DNA of 64,000 bases from the NCBI GenBank assembly GCA_021155965.1, contig JAJNBJ010000003.1:124001-188000 (forward strand). The letters run 5' to 3'. The translations under genes were made by a program, and so were the position numbers. The notes beneath the pieces are model-generated. The model made no database searches. It saw nothing but the letters and a program-made list of their open reading frames with translations, and was not told the origin of the DNA. Below are positions 10,801 to 19,303 of this stretch, in pieces. This DNA is from Flavipsychrobacter sp. (GTDB lineage: Bacteria > Bacteroidota > Bacteroidia > Chitinophagales > Chitinophagaceae). Numbering within the stretch: position 1 is the first letter of the stretch; each line of letters opens with the position of its first letter.

Positions 10801-13800
10801 TTGCCACCGCCTGTAACCGAATAACTTCCCGGCAGAGGTATGGCGAACACAGATACACTACCCAGCATTGTACTTTCGCAGCCAAGGGTGTTAGCCGCCA
10901 TAACATAGTAAGAACCTGCTGCCGCCTGTGCGCCAAAATCAATAACAGCGCCAGATCCAATTATGCTTTCTATTAATGACGCACCACTATATAACCTATA
11001 GGTCACGCCTGCTTCTGAATTATCAAGGCCAACATGCACGCCAGTGCCGCCTGCGCAGAAACTACCGCCACCCGTTGTATTATATACATTCGGCACCGGG
11101 TCTAATGCAATGTTTGCACTTCCGGTCATAACTGCAGCACATGTTGTACCTGAAGCAAGCGCTATAGCAGTATACGTGCCCGCAGATGTTTGCAGTCCGA
11201 AATCCAGGGCACCGCCGGTTCCGGTTACAGATGCCCCTACCGGCGTGCTGCCGTTGTATAATTGGTAAGCGCTGCCTCCGGCGCTGCTGCTGAGGCCCAC
11301 CGGGACACCCGTGCCACCGGGGCAAAAGCTGCCGCCGCCTGTTACCGTATAGAGTACCGGCATCGGCATTATAGCGATATTACTGCTGCCCGGCATTGCG
11401 CTGCTGCAGCCTGTAGTGGCATCAACTGCTTTTGCTGTATAGGTGCCAGGTGTTGTAAGCGCACCAAAACTTATACTTGTTCCAGTGCCTGCAACCGGCG
11501 AACCAACAGCTATGCCCCCCCTGTATAACTGGTAGTTTATACCTATGTCGGACCCATCAAGATCAATATTCACACCAGGCCCGCCGGTGCAATACCCGCC
11601 GCCGCCGGTTACTATGTGTGGGGCAGGCGGTGGATTTATGCCAACGCTTGCAGTACCGCTCATTGCTTCAGTGCAGGAAGTTACAGCATCAGTTGCTGAG
11701 ACCGTGTAGATACCCGGTACTGTATGCATACCCCAACCGATGGCTAACCCGGTACCGGAGATCATCGCCCCAACCGGTGAACCTCCACGGTATAATTGAT
11801 ACTGCACACCCGGCGCAGAACCACTTAATCCAATATTCACTCCTGCACTTCCGGGACAATAATTGCCGCCTCCTGTAATAGTATGTACAGCAGGCACAGG
11901 CAGTGTGCTAACATTTGCGCTGCCTGTCATATTGTTGCTGCAGCCTGTCGTAGCATCAGTTGCTGCAACAGTATATATACCTGCACTTGTTTGTAATCCG
12001 AAGTCAAGAAGTGCGCCTGTGCCCGGTACCGGTGACCCCGTTGCTGTGCCACCAAGATATAACTGGTAGTCAACACCCGGTGTTGATGAAAGCAACCCTA
12101 CCGAAACACCTCCGCCGCCGGCGCAATAATTTCCGCCACCGGTTACGGATTGACTGATTGGTAACGGCGATGCACTGATGGCCACGCTGCCTGCCATGTC
12201 ACTTGTACACCGTGTTGACACATCGGTAGCCACAACTGTGTATGAACCCGTTACGGTTTTAATGCCAAAGTCCAGCGCAGAACCGGTTCCTGCTACTGCA
12301 GTGCCAACCATTGAACTGCCATTGTATAGTTGATAATTGTTGCCAACCGACGATCCGCTTAAGCCAATGTGCAGGCCTGGGCTGCCGGCACAATAGTTAC
12401 CCCCGCCTGTAACGGTATAAGATGCAGGTGCCGTATGCAGAGATACAGAAGCACTGCCTGCCATATTGTTGCTGCAGCCTGTAGCTGTATTTGTTGCTGC
12501 AACTGTGTAACTTCCCGGCGATGCCTGAAGCCCCATATTAATTGCGGAACCGGTGCCGGCAAATGGTGAGCCAATAGCTGAACCGCTTTGATACAATTGG
12601 TAACTGATACCTGTATTTGAATTACTCAGGCCAACCGGGATGCCGCCTGTGCCAGGGCAAAATGCGCCTCCTCCCGTCACAATATAACTTGCAGGCAGGG
12701 GATCTATGCCAACAGCTACGCTCCCGGCCATTGTGCTGAAACACAAAGTTGACGGATCAGTTCCAACAATTGTATAGGTTCCCGTTACAGTTGCATTACC
12801 AAGCGGCAATGCAGAGCCTGTTCCGGCAACTGTTGCACCGACTGGCGTTCCTGCCAGCATCATCCTGTAATCTATGCCTGATTGTGATCCAGTGAGGCCT
12901 ATAGATACACCACTGCTACCAGCGCAGTAGTTGCCGCCGCCGGTTGCCGAGAAGGTATTATCGGGCAATGGATTGATGGAAATGGTTGCGCTGCCCGACA
13001 TATTCGATGTGCAGCCACCACTATTTGTAGCTACAACCGCATAGCCGCCTGGCGCCGTTTTTAAGCCGAAGCCAATGGCAGACCCCGTTCCTGCTGCTGT
13101 TCCAACAACGCTGCCTCCATTGTATAACTCGTAAGTGACACCCGGTGCTGAACTGCTTACGCCTATGCTGATGCCGGAGCCTCCGGCACAATAGCCACCA
13201 CCACCCGTAACAGTATACACTGCTGGGTTAGCAATAACACCAACCACCGCGCTGCCATTCATTGTGCTAGTGCAGCCGGTAATATCGTTGGTCGCCCTGA
13301 CGGTGTAGGTACCCGACGTTGTTTGCAACCCGAAAGTGATGGGCGCACCAGTGCCAGCTACCGGAGAGCCAACGGATGTTGAACCTCTCCTCAGCTGGTA
13401 ACTAATGCCAGCAGCAGATGTATTGAGGCCTATACTCACACCGGTCCCGCCTGAACAATAATTGCCGCCTCCTGTCACATTGTAGGCAGCAGGCAGGGCA
13501 TTTACGGTTATTGTGGCGTACCCTGTCATCGTGCTGCTGCAGCCTGTAGTCGTGTTGGTGGCCAGGACCGTGTAGGTACCACCCGCAGTAAACGAACCAA
13601 AATCAAGCACGCTGCCTGTTCCGGTTACTGTAGCGATTAATGAAACACCATTGTATAATTCATATTGAATACCACTTGTTGAGCTACTTAGCCCAATGTG
13701 GTAACTTGTGCCAGTTCCGCTGCAATATGCTCCACCGCCAGTAACAGTAAAGCTTGTTGGCAGGGGATCAACCGACACAACGGAACTCCCGGTCATTGTG

Positions 13801-16067
13801 CTCGTACATCCGGTAACAACATCAGTGCCAACTACCGTATAAGTTCCTGCAGATGTCTGATACCCGAAGTTAAGTGAAGTACTCGTCCCTATCATTGGTG
13901 TTCCAACCGGTGTGCTGCCATTATAAAGCTGGTAGTTTACACCTACAGTTGAAGACGCAAGGCTGACATTAGAGCCTAGTCCCCCCGCACAATATGGCCC
14001 ATCGCCTGACACTGAAAATACAGGTGGGGCAGAGTCAATAGAAACAATGGCCGAGCCACCCATATTAACTGCGCAGGCCGTTCCGGGATTGGCAATAACT
14101 GTGTAGATACCAGGTGTGAGAAAGTAGCCGAATGTCAATGTTCCACCAGTACCTATTGCCGGTGATCCCAGCGGGCTTGAGGAATGATATAACTGGTATA
14201 TCACGCCCGGATTGGTTGCGCTAACGCCAACTAACACACCTACTCCGTCAGAGCAATATGCCCCTCCGCCCGTCACGGCGTAAGCAGTTGGCGGGTTCGT
14301 AACTGCCACACTAACCGTTTCGGTACATCCTGTAGAAGTGATAACATAAGAAATTATTGCTGTGCCAAGAGTTAACCCGGTGACAACACCACTGCCTGTG
14401 CCGACCATTGCGATTGACGGTACACTGCTGCTCCACGTACCGCCGGGAGTGGCGTCGCTTAAAGTTGTGGTGTATCCTATGCACATGCTTGGTGTGCCGG
14501 TTATGGGAGACAAAGCATTGACCGTAACTGAGTGCATTGTGTTGCATCCCCCAGGCATTGTATAGGTTATGATTGATGATCCAGCCCCTGTGCCGGTAAC
14601 CACACCTGTACTGCCAATAGTTGCCCCACCGCTGGCCGACCAGGTGCCCCCGATTGATGTATTGCTCAAAGTGATCGATTGTGTTTCACAAACTGACGTT
14701 GCCCCCGAAATTGCTGCAGGCATTGCGTTTACTGTGAATTGGAATACAGTACTGCACCCACTGGACAAAGTATAGGATATATTGGGTGTGCCTGCCGCTA
14801 CTCCTGAAACTACGCCAGACGAGTTGACCGTAGCAACAGATGTATTACTGCTTGACCATGTGCCGCCTGATGTAGTATTGCTAAGGGCTGTTACGCTGCC
14901 TGAACAAATATTATTGGTTCCGGTAGTGGTAGCGGGGGAAGTATTTACTGTTATTGGTTTTGTTACAAAGCAACCGCCGGCTGTTACTGTATAAGTAATG
15001 GTGGCTGTGCCGGCTGTTACCCCGTTTACCACACCGGTAGTTGCACCAACTGATGCAACAGATGAGTTACTGCTGCTCCATGTGCCCACACCAGAAGATG
15101 TTAAAGTGATGGTATTGCCGGTGCATATAGTTGAACCACCTGAAATAGCCGATGGCACTGCATTGACGGTCACAATTTTTGTAGCTGCGTTACCGCATGC
15201 AGACATATATGAGATAGTTGCCGTTCCGGCAGCAACTCCGCTCACAACGCCACCGGAAGTAACTGTAGCTACCGAAGTATTGCTGCTGCTCCATGTTCCG
15301 CTTGAAAGAGAATTCGTCAGAGTAGTGGTACTGCCTGCACAAATGCTTGCCGTGCCTCCTATAGTTGGCACAGGCGGGCACCAGGTAAATATCAAACCGT
15401 TCGCAGGCTTTACACTATTGTTTGAGGTACACTGTACCGAGTTGCTTGTGCCGGCCGTTGTTGCAGACCAGTTACTTGTTGTTGTACGGTTATTGTAGTC
15501 GCTGGTGGAGGATCCATTGATGCCTACCTGCGGATAATAGTTAGTTGATAAGGAAGGTGTAAATGCTCCATATATGAACTCAATTTTATTTGAAGTTTCG
15601 TATAGTCTTATCTGGAAGTTCAACGGCCCGCTTGAGCTGGAACTGTAATAACAGACATTGAACCACTCGATAATGAGTACCCTGTTAGGTGAAGAACCTG
15701 TGACTTGAGAAACAACTCCACTACCCGAGGTGGCCCTGCGGTATATATCTTTACCCAGGGGAGCAATAGCATATGTTCTCGCACTTATTGGTGTATAAGA
15801 TGACGATGTAGAACTGCCAAAATTTATCCAGCCATTGGCATTTATGTTGAATGATGTATAATTATTGCCGCAGTATGTAAAAGTAAAACCAATACTGCGC
15901 CCGTTACTTGTATTATCGTCCCATGATCCAGAAAAGATTGTAGAGCCGCTGGACGAAATGCTTGAAAAAGTGCCCATGTCTTGTGAGAAAACATAAGAAG
16001 CCGCCGATTGTGCTTGTGCAACGGCAGCCGTTATGCATACGATCGCTAGTGTGTATAAGTATCTCAT
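7881..16067 (-). CDS. giant T9SS-sorted repeat surface protein (2728 aa): Big2-like domains, 20 tandem ~88-aa repeats, Ig/PKD-like domains and a T9SS type A C-terminal sorting domain
   Basis: Signal peptide MRYLYTLAIVCITAAVAQAQS; GTWSSSNTSVATV..GVVSGVAAGTATISY Big2 motifs; repeats VTGGGxYCxGGxGVxIGLxxSxxGxxYQLYxG...GTG...FG...GxYTVxATxxxTGCxxxMxGSAxV; C-terminus VIPNPNNGEFVVKG...VYSNT...LANGIYLLTI. Confidence 0.9.
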   Translation of the reverse strand: MRYLYTLAIVCITAAVAQAQSAASYVFSQDMGTFSSISSSGSTIFSGSWDDNTSNGRSIGFTFTYCGNNYTSFNINANGWINFGSSTSSSYTPISARTYAIAPLGKDIYRRATSGSGVVSQVTGSSPNRVLIIEWFNVCYYSSSSSGPLNFQIRLYETSNKIEFIYGAFTPSLSTNYYPQVGINGSSTSDYNNRTTTSNWSATTAGTSNSVQCTSNNSVKPANGLIFTWCPPVPTIGGTASICAGSTTTLTNSLSSGTWSSSNTSVATVTSGGVVSGVAAGTATISYMSACGNAATKIVTVNAVPSAISGGSTICTGNTITLTSSGVGTWSSSNSSVASVGATTGVVNGVTAGTATITYTVTAGGCFVTKPITVNTSPATTTGTNNICSGSVTALSNTTSGGTWSSSNTSVATVNSSGVVSGVAAGTPNISYTLSSGCSTVFQFTVNAMPAAISGATSVCETQSITLSNTSIGGTWSASGGATIGSTGVVTGTGAGSSIITYTMPGGCNTMHSVTVNALSPITGTPSMCIGYTTTLSDATPGGTWSSSVPSIAMVGTGSGVVTGLTLGTAIISYVITSTGCTETVSVAVTNPPTAYAVTGGGAYCSDGVGVLVGVSATNPGVIYQLYHSSSPLGSPAIGTGGTLTFGYFLTPGIYTVIANPGTACAVNMGGSAIVSIDSAPPVFSVSGDGPYCAGGLGSNVSLASSTVGVNYQLYNGSTPVGTPMIGTSTSLNFGYQTSAGTYTVVGTDVVTGCTSTMTGSSVVSVDPLPTSFTVTGGGAYCSGTGTSYHIGLSSSTSGIQYELYNGVSLIATVTGTGSVLDFGSFTAGGTYTVLATNTTTGCSSTMTGYATITVNALPAAYNVTGGGNYCSGGTGVSIGLNTSAAGISYQLRRGSTSVGSPVAGTGAPITFGLQTTSGTYTVRATNDITGCTSTMNGSAVVGVIANPAVYTVTGGGGYCAGGSGISIGVSSSAPGVTYELYNGGSVVGTAAGTGSAIGFGLKTAPGGYAVVATNSGGCTSNMSGSATISINPLPDNTFSATGGGNYCAGSSGVSIGLTGSQSGIDYRMMLAGTPVGATVAGTGSALPLGNATVTGTYTIVGTDPSTLCFSTMAGSVAVGIDPLPASYIVTGGGAFCPGTGGIPVGLSNSNTGISYQLYQSGSAIGSPFAGTGSAINMGLQASPGSYTVAATNTATGCSNNMAGSASVSLHTAPASYTVTGGGNYCAGSPGLHIGLSGSSVGNNYQLYNGSSMVGTAVAGTGSALDFGIKTVTGSYTVVATDVSTRCTSDMAGSVAISASPLPISQSVTGGGNYCAGGGGVSVGLLSSTPGVDYQLYLGGTATGSPVPGTGALLDFGLQTSAGIYTVAATDATTGCSNNMTGSANVSTLPVPAVHTITGGGNYCPGSAGVNIGLSGSAPGVQYQLYRGGSPVGAMISGTGLAIGWGMHTVPGIYTVSATDAVTSCTEAMSGTASVGINPPPAPHIVTGGGGYCTGGPGVNIDLDGSDIGINYQLYRGGIAVGSPVAGTGTSISFGALTTPGTYTAKAVDATTGCSSAMPGSSNIAIMPMPVLYTVTGGGSFCPGGTGVPVGLSSSAGGSAYQLYNGSTPVGASVTGTGGALDFGLQTSAGTYTAIALASGTTCAAVMTGSANIALDPVPNVYNTTGGGSFCAGGTGVHVGLDNSEAGVTYRLYSGASLIESIIGSGAVIDFGAQAAAGSYYVMAANTLGCESTMLGSVSVFAIPLPGSYSVTGGGNFCADGTGVHVGVSFSDPGITYQLYRGTTAASLAISGTGAPIGFGLQTIAGNYQVKATSIGTGCQNMMYGSADVVVDPLPVAYDVLGGGSYCAGGTGRNVELNGSVTGVSYQLYEGPSTVGTPLAGTGAPLDFGNQVAAGNYTVIAKDDVTSCTNAMNGSAVVSIVTLPAQYNVTGGGSYCDAGPGAHIGIDGSATGINYQLYEGSTAVSPPMAGTGSSLDFGSYLMAGTYNVIATDATSACVNTMSGSANVSIDARPNVYTVTGGGSYCPGGAGVPIGLSNSDAGVSYQSFMGTTASGLVVAGSGGAIDLGLRTTTGAYNIVATDDITGCTSTMSGAANVSTNTAPAVFAINGGGNYCAGSTGVHIGLGSSSTGVTYQLLLDGTPFGTPFTGTGSAIDFGLTTATGTYSAIATNLITGCASNMTGTTIVGISPSPAGFAVTGGGSYCPGGSGVTIGVVGSDAGINYRLYNGTTLVSVPVPGTGGPVDFGPQVVPGSYIVTAVDAATGCLSTMPGTASIAINPLPVSHLVVGGGSYCAGGAGVSIGIANTSVGVSYQLYNGTSPTGSPLNGTGFASGLGLQTAAGVYTVRATDTVTGCVNNMSGSASVSVIPASIPSVIIASSVGDTACSGTLITLTAIPVNGGSAPYYEWSVNGTGMGAGSSFTYLPTDADVVSVQMTSSIACALPLSISASKTITVGNTETPSVTITASPSFNVCEGTNVTYQATATFGGASPAYQWVRNGIVVASSSIYSYRPEHGDEIECIMTSSYSCRRIDDATSNKVIMRVDAPVPPTVSLVTSQPNITPGQSMTITAVINNGGTAPVCEWKINGNIVAGVTGVSLTRSNFANGDVVSCKVTASSACAGMSGSSSLTVYVYGVEVKGVSKLPADIRVIPNPNNGEFVVKGHIPSDNNLIRMDIIDLTGRVVYSNTITNTNGAISHRIQLNSDLANGIYLLTIYADGGTINIPVAISR
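8965..14290 (-). repeat. 20 tandem coding repeats of about 266 bp (about 88 aa), diverged
   Basis: Counted as 20 occurrences of the (V/T)xGGGxYC/FC block in the translated ORF, each paired with a downstream Cys in the TGC/SCT region. Confidence 0.88.
14290..15385 (-). repeat. five tandem Big2-like (bacterial Ig-like) coding repeats
   Basis: Five GTWS(S/A)... (V)VxGxxxGTxxISY units in the N-terminal part of the giant protein. Confidence 0.8.
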
Positions 16068-16238
16068 TTATATATTTTTTATGTGGTGAATATTCCCCTA
16101 CGGATATATTTCTTGTTATGCAGAGCATTATCTGCATATAGCAAACGTGATTTTTTAGCCTTACGAGCTAACATATAGATCAATTATGGCAGCAGAAGAT
16201 ATTTTTCTGCAAAAGCAACGGAGCATTAAAGATGTGAT

Positions 16239-16607
16239 TTAAGCCAAAGGTGGACCTCGTAGCTTGAACGAGAAGGGAGATACACCACATTTTAAAGTGC
16301 TGACATACTGATTTAAAAAACCGCAAATTTCAGGTACATCCGGCTTACCTTTCATAACAGGAAGCAACTGGTGCCGGCAATACCGCTCGCGGTACCGGAT
16401 CTTCAGTTTTCCCTTTACAGTTATTTTACGTGATTCGTTATAACTTTTAAACGGGGGATATTCAAAACTGATCTCATAGGTTGGGTTATCGTCTTGAATA
16501 TTTGAAAAAGAAAATTCACTATTGTCAGCGCCGGAAATGCCCGTCTCCTGCACTCCTAAGAATGCAAGGATAAATAACAGGGCAATTATACGTAGCAATC
16601 TGATCAT
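16239..16607 (-). CDS. hypothetical exported protein
   Basis: 122-aa ORF with N-terminal hydrophobic segment. Confidence 0.5.
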   Translation of the reverse strand: MIRLLRIIALLFILAFLGVQETGISGADNSEFSFSNIQDDNPTYEISFEYPPFKSYNESRKITVKGKLKIRYRERYCRHQLLPVMKGKPDVPEICGFLNQYVSTLKCGVSPFSFKLRGPPLA

Positions 16608-16878
16608 TCTAAATACTAGTTATTATTAGTTCCTCTACATTCTAACCATTCTCCCCTAAATTATGGGCATACTCCCCTTAATTAGGACTATACTCCCCAT
16701 ATAAAGTTGACTATTTTTCTGAAAAAAAACAAATAATCTATAGTTAATAGAAGCACAATAAAAACAAGAATAATAATGTATGTATTTTTTGCAATTTTAT
16801 CTAATTGATTATCTGTATTAAATTTGCTGCGACTTCTTTTTAAATAAAATTTTGCCTAATACATAACCTAGACTATAT

Positions 16879-17526
16879 TTGCATATAACCAAACATGCAG
16901 ATTTGAAGAGAAGCCTGGTTTTATTCACTATAGCATGTATCTCAATTTCGCTGCTCAATAGCTGCCACTCACGCAAAAAAGCAGCGGCAAGGCTGTCGCT
17001 CCAATCAAAAAAAACCAATACTTACAGAAGGCCCGCAACAACTGCTCAAAACAGGCCAAAAAAACCAGCTGAGCCAATACGCAAAGCACCTGATGCATAT
17101 ACGCTAAGAAAAAAGTATGCATCCATCCTGGGCATATCTCCAGTGAAGATTAGCAATTATCCGTTATATCAGTTTATTGACCGCTGGTACGGCACCCCAT
17201 ACTGCATAGGTGGTTGCGATGCAAAAGGTATAGACTGCTCAGGCTTTGCGCAAAAGTTGTATCGTGATGTCTACAAGACCGATCTGGTGCGCACGGCACT
17301 GCAGCAATTCCGGAACTGCAAGCGATTTAAAAATACTGCAGAGGCTATAGAAGGGGACCTTGTCTTCTTTAGCATTCACAGCAAGAACATTACCCATGTA
17401 GGTATTTACCTTGCCAACAACCACTTCGTTCATGCATCAACCTCGGGTGGAGTGATGATCAGCAGCCTGCGGGAAGAATACTGGAGTAAATACTATTCTG
17501 GTTGCGGCAGGGTGCCAAAAAGCTGA
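16879..17526 (+). CDS. NlpC/P60 family cell-wall endopeptidase, lipoprotein-like
   Basis: GIDCSGFAQKLYRDVY (catalytic Cys), GDLVFFS..SKNITHVGIYLANNHFVHAS (catalytic His). Confidence 0.92.
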   Translation: MHITKHADLKRSLVLFTIACISISLLNSCHSRKKAAARLSLQSKKTNTYRRPATTAQNRPKKPAEPIRKAPDAYTLRKKYASILGISPVKISNYPLYQFIDRWYGTPYCIGGCDAKGIDCSGFAQKLYRDVYKTDLVRTALQQFRNCKRFKNTAEAIEGDLVFFSIHSKNITHVGIYLANNHFVHASTSGGVMISSLREEYWSKYYSGCGRVPKS

Positions 17527-17572
17527 TCTGTAATGAACTGCACAGGGGCATGATTTTGGGAGCATTTAACCA

Positions 17573-19303
17573 ATGGCTGCCCAGAAAAAACATAAGGTAC
17601 TGCGTGTCATACTAATAACCTTTCTCCTTTTGATCGCCGGCTTTCTCGGCTTTACTTTATGGCTATCTTATAGCTATAAAAGTATTGTGGCCGACCGGAT
17701 GCCAAAAATGGTCAAAAAGGCTACCGATGGTATTTATCGCTTTTCTTACGGCACGATCGACCTCAGCGTAGCCAACGGAACACTAACTATGACCGATGTA
17801 AAACTATGGCCGGATACTGCGCGTGCAAGAATTTTGCGGGCGCAGCATAAAAAAGTACCTAATACACTGATGACCATAACGATACCCCGGCTGGAAGTTA
17901 CAGGCATAAACTGGGGCAATATTACGGGCAGCGGCGCTATCAACTTTGACACAGTAGTTGCATATAATGTTAAATGGCTGCTCAGCAACAAACCCTACCC
18001 AAAAGACTCACTTCCTGAAGCTAAAGAGCGATTGATCAATAAAATAACTACTAAAACACTGATACTGAAAGAGCCGGATGTAACCTACATTCACCACGGC
18101 AGGTCTTCATTTACATACTATATGAAAGGCGGCACAATAACTGTTAATAATTGGGCATATAATTTCGATCAGTTGAAAGATACCTGCACCTTCCTTTACG
18201 CGCATAGCGGCTCATTGAGACTGAACAGTTTTATTATTAAGAAACGCAAGGCCACCTACACTGTAAGAAAACCGGTGCTGGATTTCACAACTACCAGCAA
18301 CAGCGTAACGCTTAAAAACGTTATAATAGGCCCTGTACCTAAAACAGACCCGGCAACCGGGAATGAAAAAGAAGTGCACCACTACCGCTTTCCTGAAATT
18401 GTCTTACAAGGCTTTAACTGGAATAAATTGATAGGCAATAATCTATTAGCCGTCGGTGAACTCAACGCCCGCAATGCAGTAGTCGAGGTAAAACATGACC
18501 AGCGATACGATGACCCGAACGAGAACAAAGTAGGCAGCTATCCCCAGCAACTGCTGAAAGAGGTGGAAATGAAAATGTACATAGGCAAATTTAAGCCATC
18601 TAATAGTACCTATAAGGCTACAACAATAACACGAAAAGGGGATGAGGCAAAGATGGCTTTCACGGGTATCAACGGTACTATTCATAATGCAACAAACATG
18701 CCAGCCTATATCGCCCGCAACAAAAACTGCAGCGTCAGGTTAACAGGCAGGTTCCTCGGCAAAAGTGAAGTAGCAGCCAACTTCAGGTTCCTGCTCGCCG
18801 GCAGGTCAGGGCGTTTTGTGGTAAATGGCTACATCAAAGACCTGAATGGTGAAGATGTAACTCCCCAAACAAAAAAATTCACACCGGTGGCTGTTTCGCA
18901 TTTCCACCTCAAAAAAATGGACTTCCGCATCGAAGGTGACGAAATGCATACCAAGGGCAATTTTACAGTTCTGTACGATGGCCTGAAGATCTCTTTATTA
19001 AAGTTCGATTCAAAAAACCGTAGCGGGGCAAACGGGCCTTTTGCATTTATAGCAAATGCCACAATGATCTATCCAAGCAACCCTATGCCCGGCAAAGATG
19101 TGCGCAGCGTCGCCACCTCCTTTGCCAGGGATACCACTAAAGGGTTTGTAAACCAGCTATGGGCAAGTATGTTTCGTGCTGCAGAAAAAACTGCAACCCG
19201 CAACCAGGATGTCATTACCCTCATAAATGGCAGGGAGACAGAAAAAGGAGAGCAACCCAAAAAAGGGTTGCTCAAAAGATTATTCGGCAAAAAGGACAGA
19301 TAA
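17573..19303 (+). CDS. hypothetical membrane-anchored protein, AsmA/DUF748-like
   Basis: N-terminal TM helix followed by a long beta-rich region (SYGTIDLSVANGTLTMTDVKL). Confidence 0.6.
   Translation: MAAQKKHKVLRVILITFLLLIAGFLGFTLWLSYSYKSIVADRMPKMVKKATDGIYRFSYGTIDLSVANGTLTMTDVKLWPDTARARILRAQHKKVPNTLMTITIPRLEVTGINWGNITGSGAINFDTVVAYNVKWLLSNKPYPKDSLPEAKERLINKITTKTLILKEPDVTYIHHGRSSFTYYMKGGTITVNNWAYNFDQLKDTCTFLYAHSGSLRLNSFIIKKRKATYTVRKPVLDFTTTSNSVTLKNVIIGPVPKTDPATGNEKEVHHYRFPEIVLQGFNWNKLIGNNLLAVGELNARNAVVEVKHDQRYDDPNENKVGSYPQQLLKEVEMKMYIGKFKPSNSTYKATTITRKGDEAKMAFTGINGTIHNATNMPAYIARNKNCSVRLTGRFLGKSEVAANFRFLLAGRSGRFVVNGYIKDLNGEDVTPQTKKFTPVAVSHFHLKKMDFRIEGDEMHTKGNFTVLYDGLKISLLKFDSKNRSGANGPFAFIANATMIYPSNPMPGKDVRSVATSFARDTTKGFVNQLWASMFRAAEKTATRNQDVITLINGRETEKGEQPKKGLLKRLFGKKDR

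Noticed and set aside
8965-14290. Giant repeats as CRISPR or non-coding satellite
   Set aside because: The frame is open across 8.2 kb with a conserved protein consensus, signal peptide and T9SS domain.
9705-15498. Numerous plus-strand and alternate-frame ORFs inside the giant gene (e.g. 9705-10046, 10608-10976, 11477-11878, 14998-15498)
   Set aside because: They are antisense or shifted readings of the repeat-coding sequence, with low-complexity translations; the 2728-aa frame explains the region.
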